Below are positions 31,962 to 43,820 of a DNA stretch of 64,000 bases, piece after piece. The position numbers and the translations under genes are program-made. The first letter of the stretch is position 1; every line of letters starts with the position of its first letter. Origin of the DNA: Cycas panzhihuaensis (Eukaryota > Cycadophyta); NCBI GenBank assembly GCA_023213395.1, contig CM041465.1:245899741-245963740 (forward strand). Reading direction: 5' to 3'. The notes beneath the pieces are model-generated. The model did no database searches. It was given only the letters and a program-made list of their open reading frames with translations, and was not told the DNA's origin.

Positions 31962-32377
31962 GAACTTAAGCCTCTAATAAGTACATTTATTGAGAAGCAA
32001 TATTTGAAGTTCGCTATTTATCATCATAAATCCATTAATTGTTATGTGTATATTACAACTCCTCTAAAGAAATTATTTTGTTAATAGACAATTAAGAGAG
32101 CTTTTAATTCTTGAGGGAGTAACTTGTGGCTTCTCTTATTTTATAGTTCCCTAATAGGAGTAATATATTTCATGTTTATGTTGATGATTAAGTATGGTAA
32201 TTAAGATAGTTTTTGTGTTTTAATATAAAGGGTTCATTAATCATCCTATTATTATTTTGAGTCAAAGCGTTGTATAGTCAAAAGTAAATTATATGACCAT
32301 AGAATAGTGTATGCTTTTTAAAAGTTTAAATATTATTTATTAATTAACTTTTCCTATTTTTATATTAACCCCTAAGC

Positions 32378-33065
32378 TTGAATGTATATAGTTATCTAGC
32401 ATATTTCATAAGGGAGAATTTTAAGGATTTCTATTTGCAAATTTGTATAGCTCAGTTGAATGACATGTCAAATAATTTATTAAGAGTTGATATAGGTAAA
32501 GAGAATATAGGGATAAGTGATGAGTTTCTAGTTGTTTGGTTATCCAAGATCAATTCAGTGTTAGATGACTTATTATTGGTTGTAGAATATTTAAGTAAAT
32601 TTTAAATTCCATCATACTTATCAAATAAAGAAAGGAAATGGTTGGTTGTTAAAGTTTCTAATTTTAATCAATTGGTGATGAACTATATATATTGGGAGAT
32701 GATTTGTTTCTATGTAGGTGTCTATTTAAACATGAAGGTCTAACAATCTCATAAGAGGTTCTTCAAGAAACTATAGGAAGACATATGATTTAAAAATTTA
32801 GCATTTAAAATTCTATAGTTTGGGTTTTTTTGGTTGACCACCTTAGAAGATGTTTATTAATGGTTGGAAAAAAACTATGATATTTATTATTAGGGGGATC
32901 AACTAACTTAGGGTGATTACATACCACTCATTCATGTTTTAGAATTTACATCATTCATGGAGTAGAGAATTAAATTTTTTTGGTCCAATTAGTCTATCTA
33001 TAATTAGAGTAGATGCTTGGTATATTTTAATGGTAGCTATGTCTCTAAGTAAGTTGAAACATTAT
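32378..33065 (+). pseudogene. decayed reading frame of unknown function
   Basis: A single frame can be followed for about 225 codons. The first 75 codons are free of stops (LNVYSYLAYFIRENFKDFYL...), and stops then accumulate at positions where Gln or Trp fits (EDVY*WLEKNYDIYY*GDQ, SN*SIYN*SRCLVYFNG). The product would be rich in aromatic residues (Trp, Tyr, Phe). I do not recognise the family. It lies in DNA flanking A, left of and antisense to the chromodomain gypsy remnant. It could be an element's accessory frame or a host gene relic. Confidence 0.4.
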
Positions 33066-33100
33066 TCACATAAGATAATGAGCTAAATTTATAAAAGGAG

Positions 33101-33302
<202 letters not shown>

Positions 33303-33412
33303 CAAAGAAAGAAATACAATCAATAAGTTCATTTTATCTTAAAGGGTGCAAACTCTAAAACTAATTAAAATTATTAAATTAAAAAATCTGATGATGACAA
33401 CTTTGTTATCCA

Positions 33413-34530
33413 TCATAATTTAAATATCAATATCATATGGTGAATGAATATGTCAACTCCTTGGGGTTTGTAGGTCCATAAGATACCTCTTCTTATTGAT
33501 ATTTTCCCATAAAGATTAAGGTGGCAATTAATGAACTCAAAAGAATCCCAAGTTGCATCCTTTAATGGTAATCCCTTCCACTTGATGAGATACCCCATTG
33601 CATTATGGATCGTAGTTCTTTTTGTAAAGTCTAAAAATGCCTTGCGGTTCAAAGATTACTTTTATTTCTTTGTTGGTGACAGAAAACTTTGTTCAAAGAT
33701 TGATGTTGGAGCCTATATTCTTCTTCAAACTTGAAATGTGATACAAGTTATGTATTTGACTATGAGATGACAAGTTGAATACATACACAACCTTACCTAC
33801 CCTTTTTCTATCTAATATGGGACATAAAACTAAGGTGTAAGTTTAAACCTCCCTTGTTGTCATAGATTTTATTTTTTATATGGTTGTATATGCACATGCT
33901 CCTAGTCTTTAATTTTGAATTATATTTTTATTTGGTGTTAATTTCTCTATTGCTTCATTTAATTTCTTATCATGACAGAGATATTCTTAAGCTCTCTAAG
34001 TATTTACTTCACTTGATAAACCAATTTCTATGTTGTTGGTACTTGTGCTGTCATTTACAAATAGTTCACTATTATCAATGGTTAGTATCTATGTAAAGCT
34101 ATAAAAAGAGTCATCTAGATTGTCAATTGGTAACTTATGTTATATTAGCATTTGGTTAGATGGATCCTCTTTACCCACTTAGTCCAATTGTCTATTATAT
34201 AGCATTATAAATATATCTCTAAATATTTATGAATATTTCAAACTACCCATCCATTTGAAGGTGGTAAGTTGTGTTTATGGAAAGCTCTATCCCTACTAGT
34301 CTAAAAAATTCCTTCCAAAACTTTACTAATAAATTTAGAATCTCTAATAGAGATAATGTTCTTGGGAAAACCATATAACCTATGGATATTTTTCATAAAT
34401 ATAGGAATAATATGGACATACTTTGTGGAGTAGTGGATTACTACAAATACGATGCTCTTTCCCTTAGATTTAGGTAGCCCCATAATAAAATCTGTTGAGA
34501 TTTCTTCTCATTTTTGCTATAGATTTGATA
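33413..34530 (-). pseudogene. element I: chromodomain gypsy integrase remnant
   Basis: Minus-strand core motifs near 34510-34301: STDFIMGLPKSKGKSIVFVV, then RLYGFPKNIISIRDSKFISK, where the usual catalytic SDRD reads SIRD. Further left, at 33652-33413, GYLIKWKGLPLKDATW and FEFINCHL form the C-terminal chromodomain that targets chromovirus integrase to chromatin. Frameshifts separate the two. The presence of a chromodomain places this element in the chromovirus branch of Ty3/gypsy, unlike element B. Confidence 0.82.
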
Positions 34531-34559
34531 ATTATTATAGTTGTACTAGACCCTATATA

Positions 34560-35517
34560 CATTATGAATAATGTCTTTGGAAAATGTTGCATTTAATGCA
34601 AAGTCCTTCATATCTCTTTTTTTACCTTCCAAAATAAATAATATTTTATCCTTTCATTAATTTTCATAGACCCTAACCTATTGATAGGGATTGATAGTGT
34701 TCTTAGAGTATCTTAGTTTTAAGACTGGGATTGTTTAGAAGGTATATTCTATTATTATATAATAAAGTCTTACTATTGATAGACTAATTTGATTTTATTA
34801 CTCATCATTGTATTACTTGACAAGATGGTCAAGCTCCTCATCGATAGTATATTCTTAGTGAAGTTCTTATAACCATAAAGATTGAAAAGTTAATATAGCT
34901 ATGTAGTCCCCTTTCTACTTTCTCAAAATGACATGTGTTATTACATTATCCTTTCATTTCTTATAAGCTATGTAAAAATCCTAGTCTTGGAGCTTACTTA
35001 TCTATATATATTTTTATGAGAGGTTTGGCTATGATAAGAAGTATCTTAGACTATAATAATATGTGTTTGCTATGAATTTATTCCTTAGTAGGTATTGTCA
35101 CCATTTAGTTAGGGCATGCAAAATCATGAGTATCTCCTTGTTATATGCACTATTTTCTTATTCCTTTAAACTTAAATTTTAACTTTTGAATATAACCAGT
35201 CATTTATTTTGGAGAAATGCCACACTAATCCCTTTCTAAAAGTATCACACTCATCTATGAAAGTTTGGAAAAAGTTTAGCATGACAAGGGCTAGTACTAT
35301 ACCAATGACTATTTTGAGGTTACTAAAACTCTACTAAATTATATTATCTTATTTGATTCCATTCTTCTTAGTGTTAACTTACAGTATAATATATTGGCTA
35401 TCCTAAAACTATTTGTTTATACATCAATTATATATCCTTTATTACGTTAGTTCTAGTCTTGACATGTCTTAGAGCCTCTTACACCTTATTGACTTATTGT
35501 TATATGTTAGTAATTAT
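34560..35517 (-). pseudogene. element I: RNase H and RT-end remnant, truncated by element E
   Basis: Near 35160-35070 the minus strand reads KEILMILHALTKW*QYLL, then RNKFIANT, the RNase H signature of gypsy elements (usual KELLAILHAVKKWRQYLLG). Weaker pieces near 35280-35200 (IDECDT, AKGLVWHFSKI-like) fit the region just before it. Coding similarity stops at the border of element E at 35518. The matching continuation beyond 51978 was not recognised. Confidence 0.65.
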
Positions 35518-35547
35518 TGAAAGAAATATGGGCAAGTAAAACATACT
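35518..35547 (-). repeat. element E 3' LTR, first part
   Basis: tgaaagaaatatgggcaagt onward matches taaaagaaacataggtaaga at 51595. Element D interrupts it directly after the target copy catac. Confidence 0.72.
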
Positions 35548-35901
35548 ATTAATGTGGCAGTTAATTGTTAAGCCACTATGTTAATGTTAATGTGGTTTAA
35601 CTAAGGTGATTGAAGTGAAAATGTGTGACTTATTCAGAGGGTCACAACCCTAATCAGGTGACACCTCTTGGAAGAGTACAAAAGCCTTGAGGCCTTATGT
35701 ATTCAATGTATCACAATCATTATGGAATAATAAATGTGATCTAGAACGATCTTTTATGGTGCGGTTTCTCTTAAAGGGGTTTTTCCACATAAATCCTGTA
35801 TACTATGCATCTATTTTCTATGTGTATCTTATTTACTTACTGTGTATGGTTAAAGATTCTATGGATGGGAACATTTATGTATGACTTCATGTTCCTAAAT
35901 A
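35548..35901 (+). repeat. element D 5' LTR
   Basis: 354 bp, aligned with 41500-41854 along its whole length (gacttattcagagggtcaca, gccttatgtattcaatgtat). It ends ctaaata where CA is expected. Confidence 0.9.
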
Positions 35902-35907
35902 TGGTAT

Positions 35908-36104
35908 GAGGGCCAAATCTAGTGTTTAAATCACCTCAGGTTTGGCATGGGGGTAGGTGTTAGAGTATCTCGCTAGTCCCTTGGGTGTTTCCAACCTATC
36001 CTTAATTAGCTCCATGGGTGTCCTCAACTTGGGTCAAGCCTGTCATGTTTGTGGGTTGTGGCAAGATCAATTGCACCCAGGTCTTTTGGTTTAATGACAA
36101 TTTT
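35908..36104 (+). mobile_element. 197-bp SINE-like insertion splitting D's primer-binding site
   Basis: The 10-bp sequence aatatggtat occurs at 35898-35907 and 36105-36114. It flanks 197 bp that is absent between LTR and primer site in the sister element C. The insert has an A-box-like ctagtgtttaaa near 35919-35930 and a B-box-like gttagagtatctc near 35959-35971, about 37 bp apart. It ends in a short T run. Size, variable-length duplication, internal pol III-like boxes and T-rich end fit a plant SINE. No terminal inverted repeats are seen. The SINE identity is inference; the insertion itself is well supported. Confidence 0.6.
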
Positions 36105-36108
36105 AATA

Positions 36109-36121
36109 TGGTATTAGAGTC
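36109..36121 (+). other. element D primer-binding site, displaced by the insertion
   Basis: TGGTATTAGAGTC lies 207 bp beyond the LTR end instead of adjoining it. The stub tggtat left next to the LTR (35902-35907) is the other target copy. Reverse transcription of this copy could not start normally. Confidence 0.82.
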
Positions 36122-37470
36122 ATAGGGTCCTACATAGCTAAAGCCTGATGTTGAGTGGAGCGGTGAGATTGTTAATTGCTGGGTGAAGCTGTCAAACCCA
36201 AGACTTGTCTTGAGGGTCCATCAACTCTAATAATGTGTAGAAGTAGGTATAGAAAATCAATGGTGGTTAAAGCTGTAAAGTTCACTAATCAACAAAGAAA
36301 AATAGTCAGTTGTGGTTATTATTCATGCGTGAAGACCATAAATGTGGAAAGAGGTGGCTTGTTGGGGGTCATCAGAAACTAGTTGATAAACAATCAAATT
36401 GTGAAATCTAGTAGAAGCATGTAGTGATGGAGATCAAATATTATTGAGGATAGCCATGCCTATTTACATATAAGTCGATGATATCTCTCATTAAAATACC
36501 ATAAAAATCAATGAGATAAGCTCATTTTTGGCTATTGCCTACTATCAAATCCTTTCTTAGCACTTGTGGATGTGATTGGAGCATGTACCAGTATTTTTTT
36601 ATCTATATGTATATGCTAGAATAAGTACACAGCAATAAAATGCTATTTTCATTAAAGATTTTTATATTTATGAAGAATATTGGTGACTTACATGTGTGAA
36701 TCAAGCTCATAGCAACTGTATTAAGTTGGTTAAGCATATTCTTGAGGTGGATGGGCATATTTGAGGGGTTATTAGGTAGTGTATAGGCTATTTACCAACT
36801 ATATAATTAGTGTACGTGAGTGTGGCTCCCTGCGTAGGTCTTTTTGATGTACATAAGTTGGTTTAAGTCTATGGAAGCCATGCCTCTATGTATCATGCAT
36901 ATATGAACTTTTGATCCATCTTTTGATGATTAATACTAAGGTTTATCACTTAGTAAATAATATTATATCTTATGTATTTTATTTCTACATGTGGATTAAG
37001 TGAAAAGGCATGGGCCGTAAGAGAGAGTCATAACTTTAAGAATATACCTTTTGGTATATTCTCCTCAATAGAACATTATAAAAAGGAGCTCTTTTACCAT
37101 TGATATGATATATTTTATCATAGTGTATTGTATTTGAGGCCCTAATAAGTCATTTTGAGCATGGATTAAGGAGAATTCTCTATGTTTTGACTTGGAGACC
37201 GTGTATTTATACTCCGTGGAGTTATCCTTTATACTTGGAGCACTATTTTAAGTGCCTTAAGGGTCATTTTTTAACATTTTAAAGGGTATTTAAAGGCATT
37301 TGTGGGTCATTTATGAGGGAAAATAATTAGTGACTCACTCAACGCATGTATAGTCAGTGTTTGGTGCCCTCTAGAGTGTACCCTTGAGTTAGAGGAGGAT
37401 ACGAGGGTGCATTTTTATCCTGAAGGCATTCATTTTGGTGAGTGTTTAACTTATATTGAAGCCCATTTCT
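36122..37470 (+). other. element D leader
   Basis: Non-coding leader between primer site and gag. Its first part is homologous to C's leader (gggtccta, gggtccatcaactcta). No reading frame of interest was found; the short open frame at 36176-36382 lacks any signature. Confidence 0.6.
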
Positions 37471-37474
37471 CAAG

Positions 37475-38300
37475 ATAGAGCATATTATACTTAAGATTAT
37501 CTTTAATAGTAACAATTTTAGTGAGTGGAAGGCTAATATGGAGCTTATTCTAATGGTGAATCAACTCTAGGGTATTATTAAGGAAAAGGTAGATATGATT
37601 CCACTAGACTATAAAGAGCATGTTCATCTTGAAGAGAAGAAATTTATGGCCGTGGGACTATTAAAATTTTCACTGGTGTTGAACCAAAGAGCTTTGGTTC
37701 ATAATCTAGATGAACGAAATGAAATTTGGATAAAGCTATTTGAAACCTTTGAAAAGAATAAGACAAATAAACATCTTACCCTGATGTTGGAGTTGCTCAA
37801 TTCACATATGGAAGATGAGAATATCGTCAGCTCCTACCTTAATAAAATAACAAAATTAAAGAATAAGCTAGAAAAACTAGAGTAGAACTTAATTAATGAT
37901 GCATTACTATTCGAAATAATCATGTCGAAGATGTTCGTTGTATTCGCCACTTTCCAGACCATTTATGGTAGAGATAAAGTGATGGGAGTAGAAATATTTG
38001 ACATGCTTAAAAACCTAATTCTAGTAGAGGATGCCAAGATTAAACTTCATAAAATGCTTGGAGGTTCTGATTTAAGTTAGGCCCTAGCCATGAAAACTCA
38101 AAGGAAGGAGGCCACTAATGAGGAGAAGATTACATAGAGGTTAAGAGAAAGTTTACAAGACAAGAAGAAGTTCAATAAAAAATGTAATTACTACAAGAAG
38201 GGTGGTCATCGTGAAAAGAACTATTGATTCAAGCATTGTGACAAGTGTAACATTAACTAGGATGCTAAAGGGAAGAGCGTTGCTACTCATTGCATCATAG
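37475..38300 (+). pseudogene. element D gag remnant
   Basis: UBN2-type copia gag: IIFNSNNFSEWKANMELILM, then the open frame 37595-37885 with NQRALVHNLDERNEIWIKLF and SSYLNKITKLKNKLEKLE, then after stops FQTIYGRDKVMGVEIFDMLK. The zinc knuckle near 38177 reads CNYYKKGGHREKNY*, where the second and third Cys of CxxCx4Hx4C have become Tyr through G-to-A changes. It would have formed the particle shell. No intact start-to-stop frame remains. Confidence 0.8.
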
Positions 38301-38329
38301 CATAGACTTATCAGTTAAGTTAGATTGAA

Positions 38330-38660
38330 GAGATTATTGGGTTCTTGAATCTGAAGTGTAGAAGCATATCTCTTACTAGAGATAGAACTTTAATACGATG
38401 AATGATTAGAGTGGTGCTGAAATTATCCTTGGAGATGTTCATATCTTATCAATGGAAGGTATTGACGAAGTATCCATTACAGGAGGTAAGTTTACCAAGG
38501 TATACTATGTACCCAAGATGCAATTGAACCTTATTTTAGCTCAGGAGATCTATAACAAGGCATGAAGATAAGCTCTACAATGATAAATACCTTATTAAGG
38601 ATCTAAAGTAGAACTTTGTTATCATTTTTATTAGGAAAGTTAGGGACAAATTTTGGTTGT
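38330..38660 (+). pseudogene. element D protease remnant
   Basis: DYWVLESEV followed by a stop and KHISY occupies the place of the canonical WVLDSG-CxxHM motif, so the catalytic DSG reads ESE (38347-38355). Downstream GDVHILSMEGIDEVSITGGK and KVYYVPKMQLNL fit the copia protease C-terminal half. It is inactive on two grounds: the active-site change and in-frame stops. Confidence 0.72.
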
Positions 38661-38699
38661 TTAAAAATTTTTAATCTCAAAAAAATTCTTATGCCTTTA

Positions 38700-39545
38700 T
38701 TGCCAGTGTAGATGAACTGAGTAAATTGTGGTACAATTGCCTTTAACATCTTAATTACAAAAGCATTGCACTACTAAAGAGGTTGAAGATGGTGGAAGGA
38801 TTATCATATATTTCCTGCTTAGATGGTGTTTATGAAGGGTGTATGTATGGCAAGCATTATCACTACCCTTTTGCTCAGGATAATGCCTGGAGAGCCAAGG
38901 TGAAGCTGGAGCTTATACAATCAGATATAATAGGACCACTCCCCAACCCTTCAATATCAAGAGCTTGATATACCCTTGTGTTTATAGATGATTATATTAG
39001 GAAGGCCTGGGTCTACTTTCTCAAGAATAATTCAGATGTGTTTGATCATTTTTGTGACTAGAAAGAGATGGTAGAAAATGAATATAATAAGAAAATAAAA
39101 TCTTTAAGAAGTAATAATGGTAAGGAATATGACAATCATGCATTCAATCAGTTCTACCATGATCATGGTATAAATTGGGTATTTTCAATCCTGTATGCCC
39201 CACAACAAAATGAAGTTACTGAAAGGAAAAACTGTACAATGATGGAGATGGTGAGATATATGGTGCACACTAAAACCCTACCACTAAAGTTTTGGGTACA
39301 AGTTATGGCAACTACTATTTATATTTTGAATTGGGTACCTGCTTAAGCAGTTCACATCATGACCCCCAAAGAGAAATGGACTAATTGGAATCCTATCAGT
39401 AGCCATTTAAGAACTTTTTGGTGTATTGCATACATCCACATTCTAGATGATACCTACAAGAAATTGGATCATAAGAGTCTGAAGTACATATTCATGGGGT
39501 ATTGCACTGAGGATAAAGCCTATAGACTATGGGCTCCATAAGGGG
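38700..39545 (+). pseudogene. element D integrase remnant
   Basis: The GAG-pre-integrase zinc region LWYNCL*HLNYKSIALLKRL and GVYEGCMYGK is followed by the DDE core: LIQSDIIGPL (first Asp), YTLVFIDDYIRKAWVYFLK, SLRSNNGKEYDNHAFNQFYH (second Asp of the usual SDNG changed to Asn), YAPQQNEVTERKNCTMMEM (Glu present), and LKYIFMGYCTEDKAYRLW. The open frames at 38783, 39068 and 39359 are successive pieces of this gene, separated by single stops. Confidence 0.88.
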
Positions 39546-39869
39546 AAGAAAATTGTGGTTAGTTAGGATGTAAAATTTGATGAGTCATTAATCTATCATA
39601 CTGACATATCATCAGAGGAGCCTTTTTATCCCCCCTTCTCCTATTCCTAGATTCATTAAGTGAAGAGGATGATGAATCAATCACTGGAACACTTGAGGAA
39701 GCAGGACCAAGTAGGACGAGTAATAGTGAGGAGCTACTGTGAGATGAAGTACCTCTAGCAATGGGTCTTTTAATACCTTTATGGGTAAGGATGATTCTCG
39801 AAGATTCTGGTGTGATGATACATACCTTGACTAATGATAGAAGAATAAGAAGTCAACAACTCCAATGAT

Positions 39870-40735
39870 CCTAATTCATTCAATGAAGTGAAAGGAGATC
39901 CACGATAGAGAGTTGTGATAGAGGAGGAGTATGGTTCTTTGATGAAGAATAATATGCAGGGTTTGGTTCCACTCCCACTTATAAAGAACCTTGTTGGATG
40001 CAAGTGGGTCTATAAGACAAAGTTTTGCTGTGATGGAGAGGTGGACAAGTATAAGGCCAAACTTGTTACATATGGATTCGTGCAAAAAGAAGGAATTGAC
40101 TATGAGGAGACATTTACACTAGTCTCTAGAATAATAATAGTCTGATTGCTCATTTCCTTAGTAGTTACTTATTCTTGAGAGTTATACCAGATGGATGTTA
40201 AGTCTGTGTTCCTTAATAGAGATCTAAAGGACGTGATCTATATATCATAACCTCTTGGATTAATTAAGGATAGCTAAGAACATCTTGTTTACCATTTGAA
40301 GAAGTCAATCTATGGCCTAAAATAAGCACCTCATACTTGCTATAAAAATATGGATGCTAAGTTGAAAGCTAAAGGTTTTGAGATTTCAAAACTTGACCTA
40401 AACCTATATGTGAAGAGAAGAAGGACTTCAATAGTTACTTGCGTGGTGTATATGGATGATTTGATCATCAGTGATAATTGTGATAAGGTTATTACTAAAG
40501 TTAAATATAATCTAAGAGTTTTATTTGACATGATAGACCTCAAGAGACTTCACTACTTCTTGGGTATTCAAATTAGCCAAATGGATGATAGGATCATATT
40601 GTTGCAGTTACAGTATATGAAGAACTTACTAGAGAAATTTAGAATGCAGAATTACAAACTAGTTGCAACAACATGTAAAAGGTATAAAGTTGTAGAAGAA
40701 TATAGCCAAACCCTCTATAGATAGGATGAAGTATT
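39870..40735 (+). pseudogene. element D reverse transcriptase remnant
   Basis: Copia RT in order: EEEYGSLMKNN, NLVGCKWVYKTKFCCDGEVD, KAKLVTYGFVQKEGIDYEET, YQMDVKSVFLNRDLKD (catalytic Asp kept), KSIYGLK*APHTCY (Gln codon turned to TAA), YMDDLIISD (catalytic box at 40449-40460 kept), and IDLKRLHYFLGIQI. The longest open piece is 40350-40724. Stops are single transitions from Gln, Trp or Arg codons. Confidence 0.9.
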
Positions 40736-41400
40736 GTCAGTTGGTGGGGAGTCTAATCTATCTGACTCATACTAGGCCAGATATTGCATACATTGTTGGA
40801 TTGGTTTCCTACTATATGCAGAATCCTCATGAGCCTCATTTAGTTATAGTGAAGTAGATTCTGAAGTATCTAAAGGAAACAATCAATCTTAGTCTTAAAT
40901 ACCATCGAGGTGAAGGGATACAGTTACATGGCTACACAAATTTTAATCAGGGAGGAGATTCTAATGATAAAAAATCCTCTACTAGATACTTATTTAGTGT
41001 TGGTAGTGGGTTTATTTTGTGGTAATTGAAGAAGCAACAGATAGTGATGTTATCTTCTATAGAGGTTGAATATTAAGGACTCAATGTTGGTGCAAAGGAA
41101 GTTGTATGGTTGTAAGGTATCTTGGATTTTCTTGGAGTTTCTAATGGACATCTAGTTATCTTTATTGATAATCAGAGTACCATTCACATGTCAAAGAATC
41201 TAGAGTTTCATGCATGTATAAAGTATATTGAGATTCAATACCACTACATTTGTGAATAGATCAAGTCAGGGAAGCTATAGGTTGACTATTATTCGAATGA
41301 ATTCTAGCTTGTAGACATGTTCAATAAGCTAATCATTGAAGATTAATTTACAAAGATGCATACCAGATTAGGACTCACTAATGTTATCCTTAAGGGAGGA
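40736..41400 (+). pseudogene. element D RNase H remnant
   Basis: Read from LVSYYMQNPHEPHL through ILKYLKETINLSL, GYTNFNQGGDS, SSIEVEY, WL*GILDFLGV and IDNQSTIHMSKNLEFHA to MFNKLIIED. The first catalytic Asp-x-Asp of the family (usual YSDADW) reads YTNFNQ, both Asp changed to Asn by G-to-A. The later Glu and Asp are present. It is non-functional. Confidence 0.82.
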
Positions 41401-41487
41401 TGTATCGATAAGGATAAAGAAGTTGTAGGATAGTCCCATCCTTTATGATAACACAATTATTACAGTTGGTAGGCTCCCCACATTCAC

Positions 41488-41499
41488 ATTAAGGGGAGA
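41488..41499 (+). other. element D polypurine tract
   Basis: ttaaggggaga directly precedes the LTR start TGTTAATATAG. Confidence 0.88.
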
Positions 41500-41854
41500 T
41501 GTTAATATAGCAGTTAATTGTTAAGCCACTATGTTAATGTTAATGTGGTTTAACTAAGGTGATTAAGTAAAAAGATATGACTTATTCAGAGGGTCACAAC
41601 TATAATTGGGTGACACCTCTTAGAAGAGCATAAAAGCCTTGAAGCCTTATGTATTCAATGTATCAAAATCATTATAGAATAATAAATATGATCTAGAAGG
41701 ATCTTTTGTGGTGGGTTTTTTCCTGAAAGGGTTTTCCCACATAAATTTTATATACTGTACATCTATTTTCTATGTGTACTCTTGTTTACTTGTTGTGTAT
41801 GGTTAAAAATTCTATAGATGGAAATATTTGTATATGATTTCATGTTCCCAAATA
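41500..41854 (+). repeat. element D 3' LTR
   Basis: 355 bp, paired with 35548-35901. A TATA-like region and the stretch gtatggttaaa.attctat are shared with the 5' copy. It ends ccaaata before the target copy catac. Confidence 0.9.
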
Positions 41855-41859
41855 CATAC

Positions 41860-42226
41860 TTTGATACCACTTGTAAGAAACTAAATGCCCATGCATAGGT
41901 CCAAGATCTAAGAAGGCTATGAAATTAAAGATGTGTATGCCAATAATAAATAAAAGAATATGTACAAATATATAATACAAGCTTTTATGGGAAATGATTA
42001 CTTCTAATTATATTATAGTAAACTAATACACATACACACACACACACATATACATAGTACATATCACTATTTGATTGTCTAATCATATTCTAAGAGCCAC
42101 TTAGTCAATTAATGACTAATTGTAATAAAAGAAGTATATACTTTATGACCCCTTAGTATACATTAAAGGGATAACCATATTGATATATATTAATTTAATA
42201 TTCATATGGGTTAACATTACCTAGTA
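41860..42226 (-). repeat. element E 3' LTR, second part
   Basis: It matches 51625-51978 (taagaaaNtaaatgccNatNcatagg, gggttaacattaccta). It contains a short (CA)n run near 42020-42050 where the other copy has (TA)n near 51791. Confidence 0.8.
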
Positions 42227-42240
42227 TTCTTCTCTTAATA
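42227..42240 (-). other. element E polypurine tract
   Basis: The minus strand reads TATTAAGAGAAGAA next to the LTR start TACTAGG (TGTTAGG expected). It is absent after the other LTR, as expected. Confidence 0.6.
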
Positions 42241-43820
42241 CTAAATCATGTCACATAACCGCTTTCAATCTTAATGTTAGGTCCATATAAAAGTTAAACA
42301 TATAATAGTTAGTACATGGATAACTAGCTATCATATCCACCAAACCTCTAGAATGGCATTCTCATACATGGCTCACCAATGTTTATCTACTAAGTAGCCT
42401 TTACCTACTCTCATTTTGCTTATTTCTAGTTCTCTTACATCTTAAGGAGATAAACCTAGTTAGAAAACCTTAGCCCCATCTATCGTATTATGGAATAAAC
42501 ATGTAAAAATAGTTATTTGAGTAAAACCATATGACAAAATCCCTCTTTTCTTGATCTTAGGCTCTATTTTACACCTTGTTAACTCATTGCTTAAACTTCA
42601 TACCATTAAAACTACCTTGAAAAATCTTCAAAGTATATCATGTGACCATTCGTTAGAAAGTCTCATGAGTCAATTTCACAATGCAACTAATAAAACTCAA
42701 TTTTGATGTTGTATGACAGAATTATATCCATTTATGTGAGCACAAATATACTTTCAATAAAAAAGTTAAAAAAAAAATAAAAAATAGATTTTTTGAGTTG
42801 GCCCCCAATCACTTTAAAATATCCTATATGACCTCCTAGGTGGCTTACGAACTTCAAACACATCTTAAAAAATATTTTTATATAATTTAATAAAGTTTTA
42901 AAACTTTAGATTAAGAGAAATTGAATGTCAATAGGTCGTTTGACGTGTGCATGACCTGCACGCATCCGTAGGCAATCTGATGGCTTATACACAAAGTGAC
43001 TAACCTTAGAATATAATTACTAAGAAATAAATTTTTAATATATCTACCTTTTGTCACTTGATTCCAATGTTTAATTCTTAAGCACAATGGTTTTCTTAGA
43101 AGTTTTCATGATGACACTACTTTTAAAACCCTTCAAGTCCTCTTTTCTATTGTAGATTAGAAATAAAGAGGATAAATAACAATTATTTTTATGAAATGAC
43201 AATTATTAAATCCTTTAACTTATTGATAGGGTAATGTGTCAACTAAACCCTAACAACTTACTTCTTATTGTATATACACAACTGTCCAACTATTCCTTTC
43301 AACGCATAGGTTCTCAATGATTCAATAAGCTTTATAAACCTAAACTTATTAGTTTTCTTCACATGGGCTAACAAACCGTCTACTGGTCTTAATATGCTAT
43401 AAAACCTTTTTCAATCATGATACCAATTTATGATAGTAGATAAAATTATAGTCAATCTACCATAACATTGGCTTCACATAGTGATCATGCCTATATCTGA
43501 AGCCTTACTCTTAGACTTATGTGTAACACCCATATGTATATTAGTAAAACATGTAAATAACAAGTTTAATAATGAATCAAATATATGGAAAACCTTTGAA
43601 GGATTTGAGATAACTTTAATACTTATGTTCTAGCTAGATTTTCTACATAGGCATCAACATGCTTTAGGCTTATGACACTAACATGCTTTTTAGTATCTTG
43701 CATAACTATGGTTTGAAACCATCCATAATGTATAATAGAACCTCACCTTCTAAATAAATAGGTGACTCCCCTTATTGGTTATAAATAGACATTCTTAAAA
43801 TAAGTTTAAAACAAACACTT
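42241..43820 (-). other. element E internal region, no gene
   Basis: 1.6 kb of AT-rich DNA without recognisable gag or pol on either strand. A segment near 42650-42735 (gttagaaagtctcatgag...gatgttgtatgacagaa) resembles two segments in F's leader near 44690-44775 and 44880-44965, a phrase type common in plant retroelement untranslated regions. Confidence 0.5.

Larger units (their letters stand above)
35548..41854 (+). mobile_element. element D: full-length decayed copia retrotransposon
   Basis: Paired LTRs (35548-35901, 41500-41854), primer site, purine tract and a perfect 5-bp duplication catac (35543-35547 and 41855-41859) define a 6.3-kb insertion within the 3' LTR of E. Gag, protease, integrase, RT and RNase H remnants are in copia order. 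The LTR start in the 5' copy reads tattaat against tgttaat in the 3' copy, a G-to-A decay of the terminal TG. Confidence 0.92.
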
